From NCBI GenBank assembly GCA_017447745.1, contig JAFSMW010000217.1, forward strand, positions 1 through 33,952: DNA of 33,952 nucleotides, given 5' to 3'. The translations under genes and the position numbers were made by a program. The notes beneath the pieces were generated by a model, which worked only from the letters and a program-made list of their open reading frames with translations, was not told where the DNA came from and made no database searches. Below, in pieces: positions 1 through 9,500 of the stretch; position 1 is the first letter of the stretch; each line of letters begins with the position of its first letter. This stretch comes from Thermoguttaceae bacterium (lineage in GTDB: Bacteria > Planctomycetota > Planctomycetia > Pirellulales > Thermoguttaceae).

Positions 1-791
1 GGGGTAATTTCAACTTCGTACGCGATTTCCTTGTTGAAAACGCTCTGCCATTTCGGGAACGTCCCTTCCAGCAGCTGAGCGTAAAACGTAACAGCAGCGC
101 TGGAGAAAATAACGCGGTTGTTGTTAAACAGAACTTTGATCTCCCCTTCCGTATTGGCAAAGACGCGTTCTGCCAGCTGCATGGTCGCCTTGGGTACGAT
201 AGCGGAAATCGCCTTGGAGTTGTCCAGGTTTCCGACGATGGACACAGGAACCGTCCCGTGCGACATGCGACGGGTGTCGGTCGCGACGAGGTTGGCTGTA
301 TTGTTTTCAATGCTGAACAGAACCCCGCCGAATACCGCTTGACTGGCTGTTGGATCGCTGGCGAACGTCGTCTGAGCCATCGCCTTGACCAGCTCCGCTC
401 CGTTAAAGACGAGGTAGTCGCTATTGTTAAATGCGTCAACAGGCGGGAATTCCTCAGGGTCTTCCGTTGGGAAATTGAATTTGCTGCCGCCCGAAATCAG
501 AATCAGGTTGGATCCGTTGGTTTCAATTCGAATCGTCTCTGCCTTCGATTCCGACAGAACGGATCGGACACGCGCGGTCGGGAGCAGGGCGGCGCCCGGT
601 TCTTCCACTTCGACGTCATTCAGATTGACGCGCAATCGGATTTCGGAATCGCCCGCCTGAAGGACGGTTCCGTCAGCGCTGGATTCAATCTTGATATTGG
701 TCAGAATCGCCTTGGCGTTGTTCGGTTTAATAACAGAACTGGCAATAACAAACGAATTGAGTAAACTCTCGCGGGAGCAAACGATTTTCAT
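1..791 (-). CDS. dnaN: DNA polymerase III beta subunit (sliding clamp), 5' part
   Basis: Reading the reverse strand from the ATG at 791 gives 263 open codons running off the left edge, so the C-terminal third is missing (the family is about 365-390 residues). The protein opens MKIVCSRESLLNSF and contains LLPTARVRSVL near residue 70, FNFPTEDPEEFPPV near 105 and NLVATDTRRMSHG near 168, which match the first two clamp domains and the start of the third. The ring-shaped clamp tethers replicative polymerase to DNA. The gene diverges from holB across a gap with DnaA boxes, fitting a dnaN-oriC arrangement. No dnaA gene is visible; it may lie beyond the edge or elsewhere. Frame and family are clear. 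Confidence 0.93.
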   Translation of the reverse strand, partial: MKIVCSRESLLNSFVIASSVIKPNNAKAILTNIKIESSADGTVLQAGDSEIRLRVNLNDVEVEEPGAALLPTARVRSVLSESKAETIRIETNGSNLILISGGSKFNFPTEDPEEFPPVDAFNNSDYLVFNGAELVKAMAQTTFASDPTASQAVFGGVLFSIENNTANLVATDTRRMSHGTVPVSIVGNLDNSKAISAIVPKATMQLAERVFANTEGEIKVLFNNNRVIFSSAAVTFYAQLLEGTFPKWQSVFNKEIAYEVEIT

Positions 792-974
792 GGTTTTAAT
801 ATATAGTTGTAAACGGAAACAATATTGATTATACGACAGATCTCATTATAACGGTTTTGACGGAAATATCAATAAACTAGACGGGAAATTTTCAGAAAAG
901 TTTACGAATTTCTCAGTATATTGAATTTTGTAGTGTATACTGGTAAGGAATAAGATAGATAAAAGTAGAAAGAT

Positions 975-1260
975 AGGTATTTTGTTCCGTAGCCCACGAT
1001 TTTGGAGGTGGGAGGAGGATCTACAGGAACAGTAATGGAAGCGCGGTTAATCCACTCCCTTCCTCGTCCCGGATAGGACGGGAAAGGGAGTGGGGGGGAA
1101 GCGACTTCAGAGGAGTAACTATAATCCCCAGAATATCCACTGGGGTTTCGATATTGAATCCATGCAAATAAGCTATGTACACTATGTGTCAATTATATTT
1201 GCATGGATTTCAGAGGAGTAATGTGAAGAGCAGAGCGTTCCAGGTGGTTCTCTGCTTTTC
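975..1260 (+). ncRNA. Candidate structured RNA or hairpin cluster between dnaN and oriC
   Basis: Five hairpins follow one another. H1 at 984-1030 pairs gttccgtag with ctacaggaac around an inner cccac/gtggg. H2 at 1052-1093 pairs ccactccctt with aagggagtgg around an inner cgtcc/ggacg. H3 at 1126-1145 pairs ccccag with ctgggg. H4 pairs 1157-1170 with 1196-1209, a perfect 14-base match. H5 pairs 1225-1235 with 1250-1260 over 11 positions including one G-U. The 13-mer ttcagaggagtaa occurs at 1106-1118 and again at 1209-1221. I see no 6S, SRP, tmRNA or RNase P signature. Transcription and strand are unknown; the plus strand is a guess because of T residues in H5. It could instead be origin-associated structure. 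Confidence 0.3.
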
Positions 1261-1415
1261 GCATTAAGATTTTACATTCACGCTGCAGCTTTTCATATTA
1301 ATTTAAAATTGTATATTAAGTAATAGTAATAGGCTGGCTCAATTCTGTAAACAGCAATAAAGCTCCATATCATAACTCTTTTTATTATATGGTGTTAAAA
1401 AAGAATTCTATTTAG

Positions 1416-1424
1416 TTATCCACA
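1416..1424 (+). promoter_or_regulatory. DnaA box
   Basis: Exact TTATCCACA, the strong consensus DnaA-binding 9-mer, in the AT-rich gap between dnaN and holB. Confidence 0.7.
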
Positions 1425-1511
1425 TGGAAAATCGGTCGATAGTCTGTCAATTCATGGGCTATAAAAAGTCGATAACTTTCGAATTTCACCACAAGAAATT
1501 TCCGTTCCAAG

Positions 1512-1520
1512 TTATTCACA
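1512..1520 (+). promoter_or_regulatory. DnaA box
   Basis: TTATTCACA, matching TTATNCACA, 96 bases from the first box and in the same orientation. Confidence 0.65.
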
Positions 1521-1545
1521 ACTTTGACGACAAGATATTGACAAG

Positions 1546-1554
1546 TTATCCACA
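1546..1554 (+). promoter_or_regulatory. DnaA box
   Basis: Second exact TTATCCACA, 34 bases after the middle box and in the same orientation. Confidence 0.7.
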
Positions 1555-1695
1555 TAAACTTAGTGGTTGTGAACAGTGAAATTCTTTTAGATTTTCTTGG
1601 ATTTTACTTTGCTGACCCCTATTCCTTTTTTAGAAGCGAGTATTATAATATAGAGAGTATCAAAAATAAGCTGGAGAGTATTTTGAAAGCGAATT

Positions 1696-2784
1696 ATGGC
1701 TTGGCAAGGCATCCTGGGACACGATAAAATAGTCGAATTCTTCCGCCGAGCCGCTCAGCGCGGGCGGCTTTCGGGCAGCTATTTGTTTATCGGTCCGGAC
1801 GGCATCGGGAAACGCCGGTTCGCTGTTGCCCTGGCGAAATCGCTGCTGTGCCTGAACAATCCCGAAAGCGATCTCAATCCGTGCGGAACGTGCGCTTCTT
1901 GCAAGGAAATCGATAATAACTCCCATCCAGACCTGGAAATCGTCCAGAAACCTGCTGACAAGTCGCTTATTCCTCTGGAACTGCTCATCGGCGACGTCGA
2001 ACATCGAAATTCGGAAGGGCTTTGCCATTTCTTGTCGGTTAAACCTCAGTTTGCCAAGAGAAAAATTGCGATTTTAGACGATGCGGACTTTCTCAATGCT
2101 GAAGGCGCCAACGCGATGCTCAAAACTCTAGAAGAGCCGCCGCCCAACGCCTTGTTCATTTTACTGGGAACCAGCGCCGCTAAACAGCTGCCGACCATCC
2201 GTTCCCGCTGCCGAATCGTCCGATTTGATCCGTTGTCGCAAGATGATTCCACCCAAATTCTCCAAGATTCCCAGATTGTAGATTCCGCGGTACAAGCTCG
2301 ACTGTTGGCGTCAATCGGTCAGGGGTCGTTGGCGAACGCTGTTGCCTGGAAAGATCCGGAATTTTTAGAGTTCAGACAAAATATTTTGAAAATCCTCGGA
2401 GAAGTTCCGTTCGCTCCCGTTGCATTTTCCAAGTTGCTACAGGATTTTGCCGTCCAGGGAGATCGCAAAGACAACGCCAGCAAAAAACGCAATATTATCC
2501 ATCTTGCTCAGATTACCGTTATTCAATTTTTTATAACGCTGTCTAGAGCGATCGCGTGTGGGATTGAAGATATTTTAGGGAATCCTCAGTACGACGACTA
2601 CCTGGTAAGCATGGTAAAGTCGCGTTTGACCAGATGGAAATGGGATGCGGAAACAGCCAATCGCGGCGTTGAGATTACACTAAAGCTGGAAGAAATGCTT
2701 ATTAGGAACGTTCACCCTATGCTTTTATGCGACGCCTGGGCAGATTCATTGGCAGAACTGTTTAATACAGGCATAAAGTCTTAG
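1696..2784 (+). CDS. holB: DNA polymerase III delta' subunit-like clamp-loader ATPase
   Basis: The 362-residue protein has the clamp-loader AAA+ layout. A Walker A loop GPDGIGKR lies at residues 33-40, and a zinc-binding Cys cluster follows (C52, then CGTCASC at 63-69). ILDDADFLNAEGANAMLKTL and LEEPPPNALFILLG follow, and then an SRC motif (IRSRCRIVRF) near 170-178. Delta' acts with DnaX and delta to load the beta clamp, whose gene dnaN diverges from this one. DnaX is similar in this region, but the short length and lack of a tau-like tail favour delta'. No strong ribosome-binding site precedes the ATG; the nearest purine run, ggagag, is 17 bases upstream. The TAG stop interlocks with the stop of a small convergent gene. 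Confidence 0.85.
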   Translation: MAWQGILGHDKIVEFFRRAAQRGRLSGSYLFIGPDGIGKRRFAVALAKSLLCLNNPESDLNPCGTCASCKEIDNNSHPDLEIVQKPADKSLIPLELLIGDVEHRNSEGLCHFLSVKPQFAKRKIAILDDADFLNAEGANAMLKTLEEPPPNALFILLGTSAAKQLPTIRSRCRIVRFDPLSQDDSTQILQDSQIVDSAVQARLLASIGQGSLANAVAWKDPEFLEFRQNILKILGEVPFAPVAFSKLLQDFAVQGDRKDNASKKRNIIHLAQITVIQFFITLSRAIACGIEDILGNPQYDDYLVSMVKSRLTRWKWDAETANRGVEITLKLEEMLIRNVHPMLLCDAWADSLAELFNTGIKS

Positions 2785-2876
2785 TGGGTGTGATCATTGG
2801 TAACGATCACAAACCCAACTAATCCCCAAATGGCGAAAAATAACGTCAGGGCAATTGGAATGATGAAGCTGTTCAT
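2781..2876 (-). CDS. 31-residue single-span membrane protein
   Basis: On the reverse strand an AAGGAGAA ribosome-binding site (2881-2888) stands five bases before an ATG at 2876. The 31 codons from MNSFIIPIAL to VTNDHTH end in TAA. Residues 4-25 form one hydrophobic helix with a central Trp-Gly, and the tail is polar and His-rich. The gene is convergent with holB and its TAA (2781-2783) overlaps holB's TAG (2782-2784). The near-ideal ribosome-binding site and clean topology argue for a real small gene, for example an accessory subunit of a membrane complex. I do not recognise the family. Confidence 0.6.
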   Translation of the reverse strand: MNSFIIPIALTLFFAIWGLVGFVIVTNDHTH

Positions 2877-3082
2877 GTTTTTCTCCTTATAAGATATAAT
2901 TTAAGACAATAACAATGTAGGTTGCATTTTGAAAAAAGACCAAAAAAATTTCAAAAATTTTAAAAAATTACGATTAAATAATTTAGGTGTTTTATAATAA
3001 ATATATAATTTATTCCACATACAATTAAAAGAAAGAAAAAAGTTGAAAAATTTCTATAAAAGTCAACAAAGAAAAGCCACAC
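2877..3082. other. AT-rich gap, no gene seen
   Basis: Very AT-rich DNA between the small membrane protein and the promoter of the next gene. I see no ORF with a ribosome-binding site, no tRNA-like structure and no clear repeat. Confidence 0.5.
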
Positions 3083-3110
3083 TTGAAAAAAATATAGATT
3101 ATAATATAAT
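3083..3110 (+). promoter_or_regulatory. Sigma70-type promoter for the secreted protein gene
   Basis: TTGAAA (3083-3088), a 16-base spacer, then TATAAT (3105-3110). Transcription would start near 3117, about 45 bases before the ATG at 3162. Confidence 0.5.
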
Positions 3111-3161
3111 AATGCAGGAGATTAGATAATAACTTACCTTTACCTAATACAAATACAATCC

Positions 3162-4169
3162 ATGTTAAAAACAACCATTCACACACTTTTAGCGTTGACG
3201 TTCGTTTTTTTTACATCCATTTCATTGGTGTTTGCTCAACAACCGTCATCTGAACCAGCGCCGATTCCCAAAAAGGTTCCTGTTAGACAGCTTGCGCCGC
3301 ACGTAATGTACAAGATCGATCCGTACCTTGAAGCGGCTAAATCATTTGATCGCCATGACATAGCAGAACTTTTGGCTGTCAACCCAGACTTTGAATTCGC
3401 CAAAGATGTTTCATTCCATCGCGATATTTGGTATTTGGAGTTTGAATTCAAGCCGGTGCGAGTTATTGACGTCGACATTCCTCAGCCAGATGGAAATATG
3501 AAGAAAAAGAAGGTCTGGTACATGATTTACAAAGTTCGCAACCCTGGCAAGGCGTTCCATATCGATAAAGACGAGAAACTTTCAACTACGCCTTCTGAAG
3601 TTAGTAGCGAAACCAGCCCGTATCGTCCAAAGGTTACTTATCAAACAGACGAAGCTTTTAAGGTGGTTTCTTCTGATTTGCCAATTAATTTTGTTCCCTA
3701 TTTTTCTTTGGAATGCGTCGTTAAAACCAAGGACGTTAACACAAACAAATATACGGAATCCGTTAAGAAGTATCGTGAACGCTTTATTCCTTTGGCTGTA
3801 GATCGAATCAGAGCGCGAGAGGATCCGGCTCAGAAGTTTATGACCTCAATCGAAATGTGCCGAACGATCAAACCAGGAGAAGAGTATTGGGGCGTTGCGA
3901 CTTGGGTTGACGTTGACAACACGACCAGCAAGTTCAGTATTTGCGTCAGTGGTTTGACCAATGCTTATCGTTGGAAAGATGGAGAAACTGAATCGTCTGG
4001 AGTAGATGCTGTTAAAGACATTTGGAAAAATAGAAAATTTGAACATAAAGTTCTTAAATTGAATTTCTGGCGTCCTGCAGATGAATTTTACGAAAGCGAC
4101 AACGATATAATTTATGGTCAGGACGGAGAATTAGATTATTTGTGGGTTTTTCGCCCTATGGGTACTTGA
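3162..4169 (+). CDS. Secreted planctomycete-type hypothetical protein
   Basis: The 335-residue protein starts with a Sec signal peptide: MLKTTIHTLLAL, a hydrophobic core, then VFAQQ with likely cleavage after VFA near residue 25. The mature part is mixed alpha/beta with a basic patch (MKKKKVWYMIYKVRNPGKAF near 113-132). I see no catalytic motif, metal site or membrane anchor. It resembles conserved planctomycete secreted proteins of unknown function by general character only. No ribosome-binding site directly precedes the ATG, but the start fits the signal peptide. The stop codon overlaps the -35 of the rpmA promoter, so the two genes are packed closely but separately promoted. Confidence 0.75.
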   Translation: MLKTTIHTLLALTFVFFTSISLVFAQQPSSEPAPIPKKVPVRQLAPHVMYKIDPYLEAAKSFDRHDIAELLAVNPDFEFAKDVSFHRDIWYLEFEFKPVRVIDVDIPQPDGNMKKKKVWYMIYKVRNPGKAFHIDKDEKLSTTPSEVSSETSPYRPKVTYQTDEAFKVVSSDLPINFVPYFSLECVVKTKDVNTNKYTESVKKYRERFIPLAVDRIRAREDPAQKFMTSIEMCRTIKPGEEYWGVATWVDVDNTTSKFSICVSGLTNAYRWKDGETESSGVDAVKDIWKNRKFEHKVLKLNFWRPADEFYESDNDIIYGQDGELDYLWVFRPMGT

Positions 4170-4193
4170 CGCCTTGTTAAAATTGGCTATAAT
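4166..4193 (+). promoter_or_regulatory. Promoter for rpmA with a palindrome over the -10
   Basis: TTGACG (4166-4171), a 16-base spacer, then TATAAT (4188-4193). The -10 sits inside a perfect dyad, ggctat-aat-atagcc (4185-4199), that could be a repressor site. The -35 begins inside the last two codons of the upstream gene. The leader to the rpmA ATG is about 100 bases. Confidence 0.6.
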
Positions 4194-4298
4194 ATAGCCT
4201 CAATAAGGATATAAATTCCATAAAAAGCTGTAAAAAGTTTTTAGGAAACATAAACAAAGCGTTCGACTCACAAAGTGAACAGGAAGGAATAACGTATT

Positions 4299-4562
4299 AT
4301 GGCACATAAAAAAGGTCAAGGATCGAGCCGAAACGGTCGCGATTCACAGGCGCAGCGCCGCGGCGTCAAACGATTTGGCGGCGAAGAAGTAACTGCTGGC
4401 AGCATTCTTGTTCGTCAGTGCGGTACGGTTTTCAAGGCTGGAGTTAATGTTGGAACAGGAAAAGACTGGACTCTGTTCGCTTTGACGGACGGATTCGTTC
4501 GTTTCGACAAAAATTCTACCAGAGTTAACGTTGTAGCTACTCGCGAAGAGGCAATTGCCTAA
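4299..4562 (+). CDS. rpmA: 50S ribosomal protein L27
   Basis: The 87-residue protein begins [20 protein letters not shown] and continues [30 protein letters not shown] and [12 protein letters not shown], the full bL27 signature at normal length. L27 lies near the peptidyl-transferase centre of the large subunit. A good ribosome-binding site (AGGAAGGAA) precedes the ATG. rpmA usually follows rplU (L21); here it stands alone between its own promoter and a strong terminator. Confidence 0.98.
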   Translation: MAHKKGQGSSRNGRDSQAQRRGVKRFGGEEVTAGSILVRQCGTVFKAGVNVGTGKDWTLFALTDGFVRFDKNSTRVNVVATREEAIA

Positions 4563-4589
4563 TCGAGCAGAACTACGCAATAAATCATT

Positions 4590-4625
4590 AAACAGGACGT
4601 TTAAGTCAAACGTCCTGTTTTTTTT
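4590..4625 (+). terminator. Rho-independent terminator after rpmA
   Basis: A perfect 13-base stem (aaacaggacgttt at 4590-4602, aaacgtcctgttt at 4608-4620) has a five-base loop and an eight-T tract ending at 4625. Confidence 0.92.
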
Positions 4626-4664
4626 AATTCGTATATTTTCATACGCTTTAAACATCTGAAAATT

Positions 4665-5459
4665 ATGGCAGACTATTTACAGCTGGTAAACAGGCGATTT
4701 ATTCTTTTTGGCGTAGCGAACAAAAAAAGCGTTGCATACAACATTGCTGTTCAGTTGATTGAAAACGGCGCGTTTTGCGATTTTGTTGTGCTGAATGACG
4801 AAATTGCTCAAAAAGTCAAAAAGCTCTTTCCGGAACGTCCGGTTTATATTTGCGACGTTCGCGAACAGGATTCTTTAATTCAACTTCGGAAAGATTTGGA
4901 GTCTGCCGACATCAAGTACGATGGTCTGGTTCATTCGATTGCTTTTGCTGATTATTCAGACGGCATGAAGCCATTTCATCAGACGCCCAAAAAAGCTTTT
5001 TTGGAAGCGGTAGACGTTTCCTGTTATTCTTTGATTAATATCAGCAACGAGTTAAAAGACAGACTCAATCCGGAAGCGTCTGTTGTTACCATCTCCATTT
5101 CAACTACGCGTATGGCGAGCGAAAACTATGGCTACATGGCTCCCATCAAAGCGGCGTTGGACAGCTCTTTGGCGTTTTTGACCAAGTCCTTCAGCCAATT
5201 TAGTCACATTCGTTTCAACGCCGTCGCGCCTGGATTGCTCAAGACGTCTGCCTCAGCTGGAATTCCAGGATACATTGATTCTTATTTATATGCAGAACGC
5301 GTCATTCCCCGCGGCAAGGCGGTTGCGACTGAAGAAGCGGCGGCAACGGCAGTCTTTTTGCTCTCGCCCCGCTCCAGTGGAATTGTCGCTCAAAAGATAA
5401 TTGTCGACGCCGGCATGGAAATCAATTATTTTGATAAAAAGCTGGTTTCAGAAGAATGA
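4665..5459 (+). CDS. fabI: Enoyl-[acyl-carrier-protein] reductase, FabI type
   Basis: The 264-residue protein is an atypical short-chain dehydrogenase of the FabI kind. The nucleotide-binding start is [15 protein letters not shown] (residues 14-28). [10 protein letters not shown] segment lies near 87, and the catalytic Tyr-X6-Lys is YGYMAPIK near 155-162. [17 protein letters not shown] and a C-terminal [10 protein letters not shown] (FabI has VDGG..I) follow. It would reduce enoyl-ACP with NAD(P)H in the last step of fatty-acid elongation. The ATG of the glycosyltransferase overlaps its stop by four bases, so they are probably translationally coupled. No ribosome-binding site is obvious. Confidence 0.82.
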   Translation: MADYLQLVNRRFILFGVANKKSVAYNIAVQLIENGAFCDFVVLNDEIAQKVKKLFPERPVYICDVREQDSLIQLRKDLESADIKYDGLVHSIAFADYSDGMKPFHQTPKKAFLEAVDVSCYSLINISNELKDRLNPEASVVTISISTTRMASENYGYMAPIKAALDSSLAFLTKSFSQFSHIRFNAVAPGLLKTSASAGIPGYIDSYLYAERVIPRGKAVATEEAAATAVFLLSPRSSGIVAQKIIVDAGMEINYFDKKLVSEE

Positions 5460-6568
5460 ATGTTCTTTTAGTCTGCGAATTCGGCAACCTCAATGGCGCG
5501 GAACGATCGCTGCTGTCAACAGTTGACCAGCTTAAAGACGCAGTGAATTATTCCGCCGTTGTTCCGAATTCCGGAGAACTGACAGAAGAATTTCGTCGAC
5601 GTCGCATTCCGATTTATACTTTGGATTGGAAATCAGGCGATTTCAATCGCTCCATTGACGTCCTGCGAAAAGATTTTTCTGAGATACTTCAGGATTACAA
5701 ACGCCGTACAGAATCTGATTTTCTTGTTCACGCCAACAGTCTTTCTTCGTCGCGAATGACAGGTCCAGTCTGCCAACAAGAGCAAATCTCCAGTCTGGGG
5801 CATATTCGCGACATTATCAAATTAAACCGACGAACAATCGAAGATTTAAACTGTCACAAAGAATTGGCGTGCGTTTCGTCTGCAACGAAAGCTTATCATG
5901 TAAATCAGGGATTGGACGAAAAGAAAGCGGTTGTTTTGTACAACGGCGTTGATATTTCTGTATTTTATCCGTCTAAAGACAAAAAGACCAACGCTCTTCT
6001 GAAAGTTGGAACAGCAGGGCAAATTTCCCTTCGTAAAGGTATAGACGTCTTTTTTCAAGCAGCAGAGATACTGGAACAGCGCGGAATTCAATTGCTGTAT
6101 GAAGTTGCTGGCTGTCGGCAGTCGAGTAAACAGGAAACCGTTGACCTGGAAAACAAGCTTATCCAGTCAGCCGCATCTTTTCCTGACAAACGTTTTTCTC
6201 TTGTCGGACAGCTGCCGGATTTGGCTGACTGGCTGCGAAGTCTGGATATTTACGTTCATACAGCCAGACAGGAACCGCTGGGTCGAGTTCTACTTGAAGC
6301 GGCGGCGACGGGTTTGCCTGTTGTCGCAACAGACGTTGGCGGAACAAAAGAAATTTTCACTCTGACAGATTCCAATGCGTCCAGCGCTTTGCTTATTCCT
6401 CCAAACGACGCTCAAGCTGCGGCTGATGAAATTGAAAAACTGATTCTTAACGTTGATATAAGAACCCAGCTTGGAAATCGCGCAAAAGAATCCGCAGCGT
6501 CTCGGTTTTCCGTTGAAAAAGCGTCTGAAAATTTGTTACATTTATATAAGAGCGTTATTCAACGTTAA
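5456..6568 (+). CDS. Glycosyltransferase family 4 (GT-B fold)
   Basis: The 370-residue protein has two Rossmann-like halves. The first ([20 protein letters not shown]) has the glycine-rich acceptor-side motif. The second starts near [20 protein letters not shown] (residues 182-201). Near 275-284 is the family 4 E-X7-E motif in [10 protein letters not shown], followed by [18 protein letters not shown]. It should transfer a sugar from a nucleotide donor to a lipid or polysaccharide acceptor; the substrate cannot be told. Its start overlaps the fabI stop by four bases. It meets the lipoprotein gene tail to tail with a 14-base overlap. Confidence 0.85.
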   Translation: MNVLLVCEFGNLNGAERSLLSTVDQLKDAVNYSAVVPNSGELTEEFRRRRIPIYTLDWKSGDFNRSIDVLRKDFSEILQDYKRRTESDFLVHANSLSSSRMTGPVCQQEQISSLGHIRDIIKLNRRTIEDLNCHKELACVSSATKAYHVNQGLDEKKAVVLYNGVDISVFYPSKDKKTNALLKVGTAGQISLRKGIDVFFQAAEILEQRGIQLLYEVAGCRQSSKQETVDLENKLIQSAASFPDKRFSLVGQLPDLADWLRSLDIYVHTARQEPLGRVLLEAAATGLPVVATDVGGTKEIFTLTDSNASSALLIPPNDAQAAADEIEKLILNVDIRTQLGNRAKESAASRFSVEKASENLLHLYKSVIQR

Positions 6569-9500
6569 CGGTTATTTGGGCGTTTTGTTGAACGTCTGTT
6601 ATACCGGATTCTTTTGCAATAATCATTGCAGACAGTTCTGTTGTTCCGTTCTTTTGAGGCAACAGGCGAATATTGTAATTTAACGTAGCGCCTGGTTCCA
6701 ATGCAGCAAAGGGTTTAAAAGTTACAGAACCATTTAATGCGTTGTAATTGTATTGCGTCAATCCTGTTGTTCCCAGTTTTACGAGTTTAAACGAATCCGT
6801 TGGGAAATATAACGAAAATTCAACATTGTTCATCGGAACAGAAGCGTTATTTTTCAAAACGACCTGACAAGTAAACGTTTGATTGGTCGTAATTTTTGAT
6901 CTTTTGATGGAAATGTCGACATTGATTTTGTCATTTGAATTGGGCGCAGGATCATTAATTGGATCGGGAACGTCCAGGAGCGGCGGCGACTCGAGAGATA
7001 AATCGTCCAAGGAACCAGGATTGGGTTCTTCAATTGTTGGCGTTTCCACGTCTGAAGGTTGTGTTGGAGTTTGAACCTGATCATCCAACGGTTGCGTCGG
7101 AGTCTCTGGATTCAAATTTGAATCAGGATCAGGCACGCTGACGTCCGGGATCGGCGCAATCGGATCCAAACCATCTGTATCCGGCACAATCGGTTCAGGA
7201 ACAAGATTAACGTTATCAGCTTTCGTAATGATAATTTGACAATCTTTATTAACCAGATTCGTATTGCCCTGTTGAACTACAAAGTTGCAAACGACAGGCA
7301 TTTCTTTTTTGCCTTTAACAACAAGGACAATACGAGTCGAATTTTTGGGTAAAATCGGGGTATTAAGATCCAGATATGGATTGTATGGATTGTTTGTAAC
7401 AAGTCCTTCTGTATTTCTGATAAGTTCAAGACTGCTATCCAGGAAACAGGTCAAACGAGCGTTGTTGAGCTCTTTGTCGGAATTATTATTGATTTGCAAA
7501 TCAATTTGAATTTCTTCTCCTGCTTTTGCTTCAGCAGGCGCATTTACATTAAGTGAAATTAAATCTTTATCAATGATATAATCTGAGTTTGATGCGGAAG
7601 CGCCAGAATCAAGAATCGAATTAGGAGCAGGATTTTGCGTATTGTCCGTCGTTGTTGGGTAAACGGAATTATCGTTATTCGTTTGACACGCATTTCCTTC
7701 AACGGTAATAAATGTCTGTCGATTAAATCTTTGTCCGTTTTGAGCGGTTAATTCAAGATTAATAGTTTGACGTCCAGGCGAGTTTGCGGTAAATTGCAAA
7801 CTGAAATTGTGCGAATACCCAGGCTCAATGCTTGCAATAGGTCTTAAATGAACGGGATTAGCTCCAAAAGAACTGCATAAACCTTGAGTATGAGAAATTG
7901 AAGGAATCAAATTTGTTACCGTTTCAGAGCCGTTATTTTTAATGTATACGTGTACAACAACGGCATTTCCAACGGCAGCTGTATCCTGACAAACGATTTG
8001 AATGTCAAGCTCGGCGTTTATACCCGCGACGTTGTTGCCTGGCAACGGGCTTGGCGTTGCACTCGGGGCGGGCGTTTGCGGAAGAGCGCCGCTGGAAGAA
8101 AGAACGCGGGTTTTAAAAATGTCCTCAGCCAGCGCGGAACCAGATTGAGCGGTTGAAATCAGACTAAAATCACCATCTTTTTGAGGACGATAGAAAACGT
8201 CAAAAGTCTGGTATTGACCGGGATCGAGACCGGGTACAGTCCATTGAATTTTTTGTGATTTTGTTCCATCCGGATTTGTAACAAAGGCGTCCAGAACGCG
8301 TCCAACCGGGACGCTTCGCTGATATTCAAACGACTCCGGTATTGTGTTTGTAACAACAATCTCATCCAGTTTTTCGGAGTTTACGTTGCGAACCGTAATT
8401 CTGTACGCCGCTTCCGTCCCTCCAGAAACAATAGCAGGACCGCTTTGAGAAATAAGCAACCCGGCTTCTCCCCAGTCAATAACGGTTTCACCCTGAGCCA
8501 GACGAATTGGAACGGTAAATCTACCGTCGGCATTGTCTCGAATGAGCGTTGTTCTGATTTTTGTTTGTCCGGCAGAAGGCGACTTTTTAACCAGTTGCGC
8601 TTCAGCAATTCCATTATTGCCGACCGGAACAACGATTTGAGTAATCTTTTCAGAAGCGTCGTTCTCCGAATTGGCGCTAAATTCTACGTCTTCCGCGCCG
8701 TCGACAATTTCATAAACGGCAATGCATCCGAGCGCTGCAGAACCATTTGATCTAAATACAGACGATTGTAATTTAAGCGGTTGAGAATAATTTTGAGCTA
8801 TTTTTGCAGGAGGAAGGACTGACCATGCATCGATCCAATGAATATTGGCAGCGCGGAGTCGACTTTGCCAATCGCTTGAATCCAATGCAACAGCGGTCAG
8901 TTTTGTCGTTCCTTCGCATGGCGAAGAAATAGCAGTCCAGGTTTGTCCTTCGTGAATGATGACGTCGTCCAACGGCGTTGGAGTGCCTTTAGTTAGCCGA
9001 AGCGGTTTTCGAGACGTGCTTGTAAAAGCGTGTCGCGGATTCTCGATTCTGGGAGGATCCCATTCTCCGACGAAAATATCGCACCAATCTCGACGATCGA
9101 CGTCGATAAATCCTCCTGGCGAGGAACAGTCAATCGTCCATTCAATCTGTTTGTTTTTTCGATAGTTCCCGCCTCGGTCTTTAACTCCGGCGACCATAAC
9201 AACATAAGTCCCAACGCGAGCGACGGGATCTGTTGGACCTAAAATCAATTCTGTTATATCTCGAGAAGAGGATAACAGAGGCGTCGAATTTTTGGGAATT
9301 GTGGAATTGGGATCTCTGCTTGAACCAAGCCATGTTGTAGGAGTTCGCTGCGGTTGAGGACACGTTTGACAAGTTGAACAACCATTGTTCGGCGGCGGAC
9401 ATGGTCTTACTGGCGCAGACGGTGCATCGCGAAAGAAATATTCTCCGGTCGGGTCGATGGGCGTAGTAACTCTGCAACCTGATAATGCCGATATTGCTAA

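Larger units (their letters stand above)
1270..1690. other. Probable replication origin (oriC)
   Basis: Three copies of the DnaA box TTATNCACA lie in the same orientation within 140 bases, at 1416, 1512 and 1546. An AT-rich tract (1285-1405) beside them could serve as the unwinding element. A weaker box-like site on the other strand is at 1566-1574. The flanking genes dnaN and holB encode replication proteins and diverge away from the gap, consistent with co-orientation with replication. Box sequence and clustering are seen directly; origin function is inferred. Confidence 0.7.

Noticed and set aside
902-1192. 96-codon minus-strand ORF upstream of dnaN
   Set aside because: It has no ribosome-binding site, reads through large palindromes and has a low-complexity composition, so the hairpin structure explains it better.
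975-1260. 6S RNA, SRP RNA, tmRNA or RNase P RNA
   Set aside because: None of the conserved sequence signatures is present, so the segment is left as an unassigned structured element.
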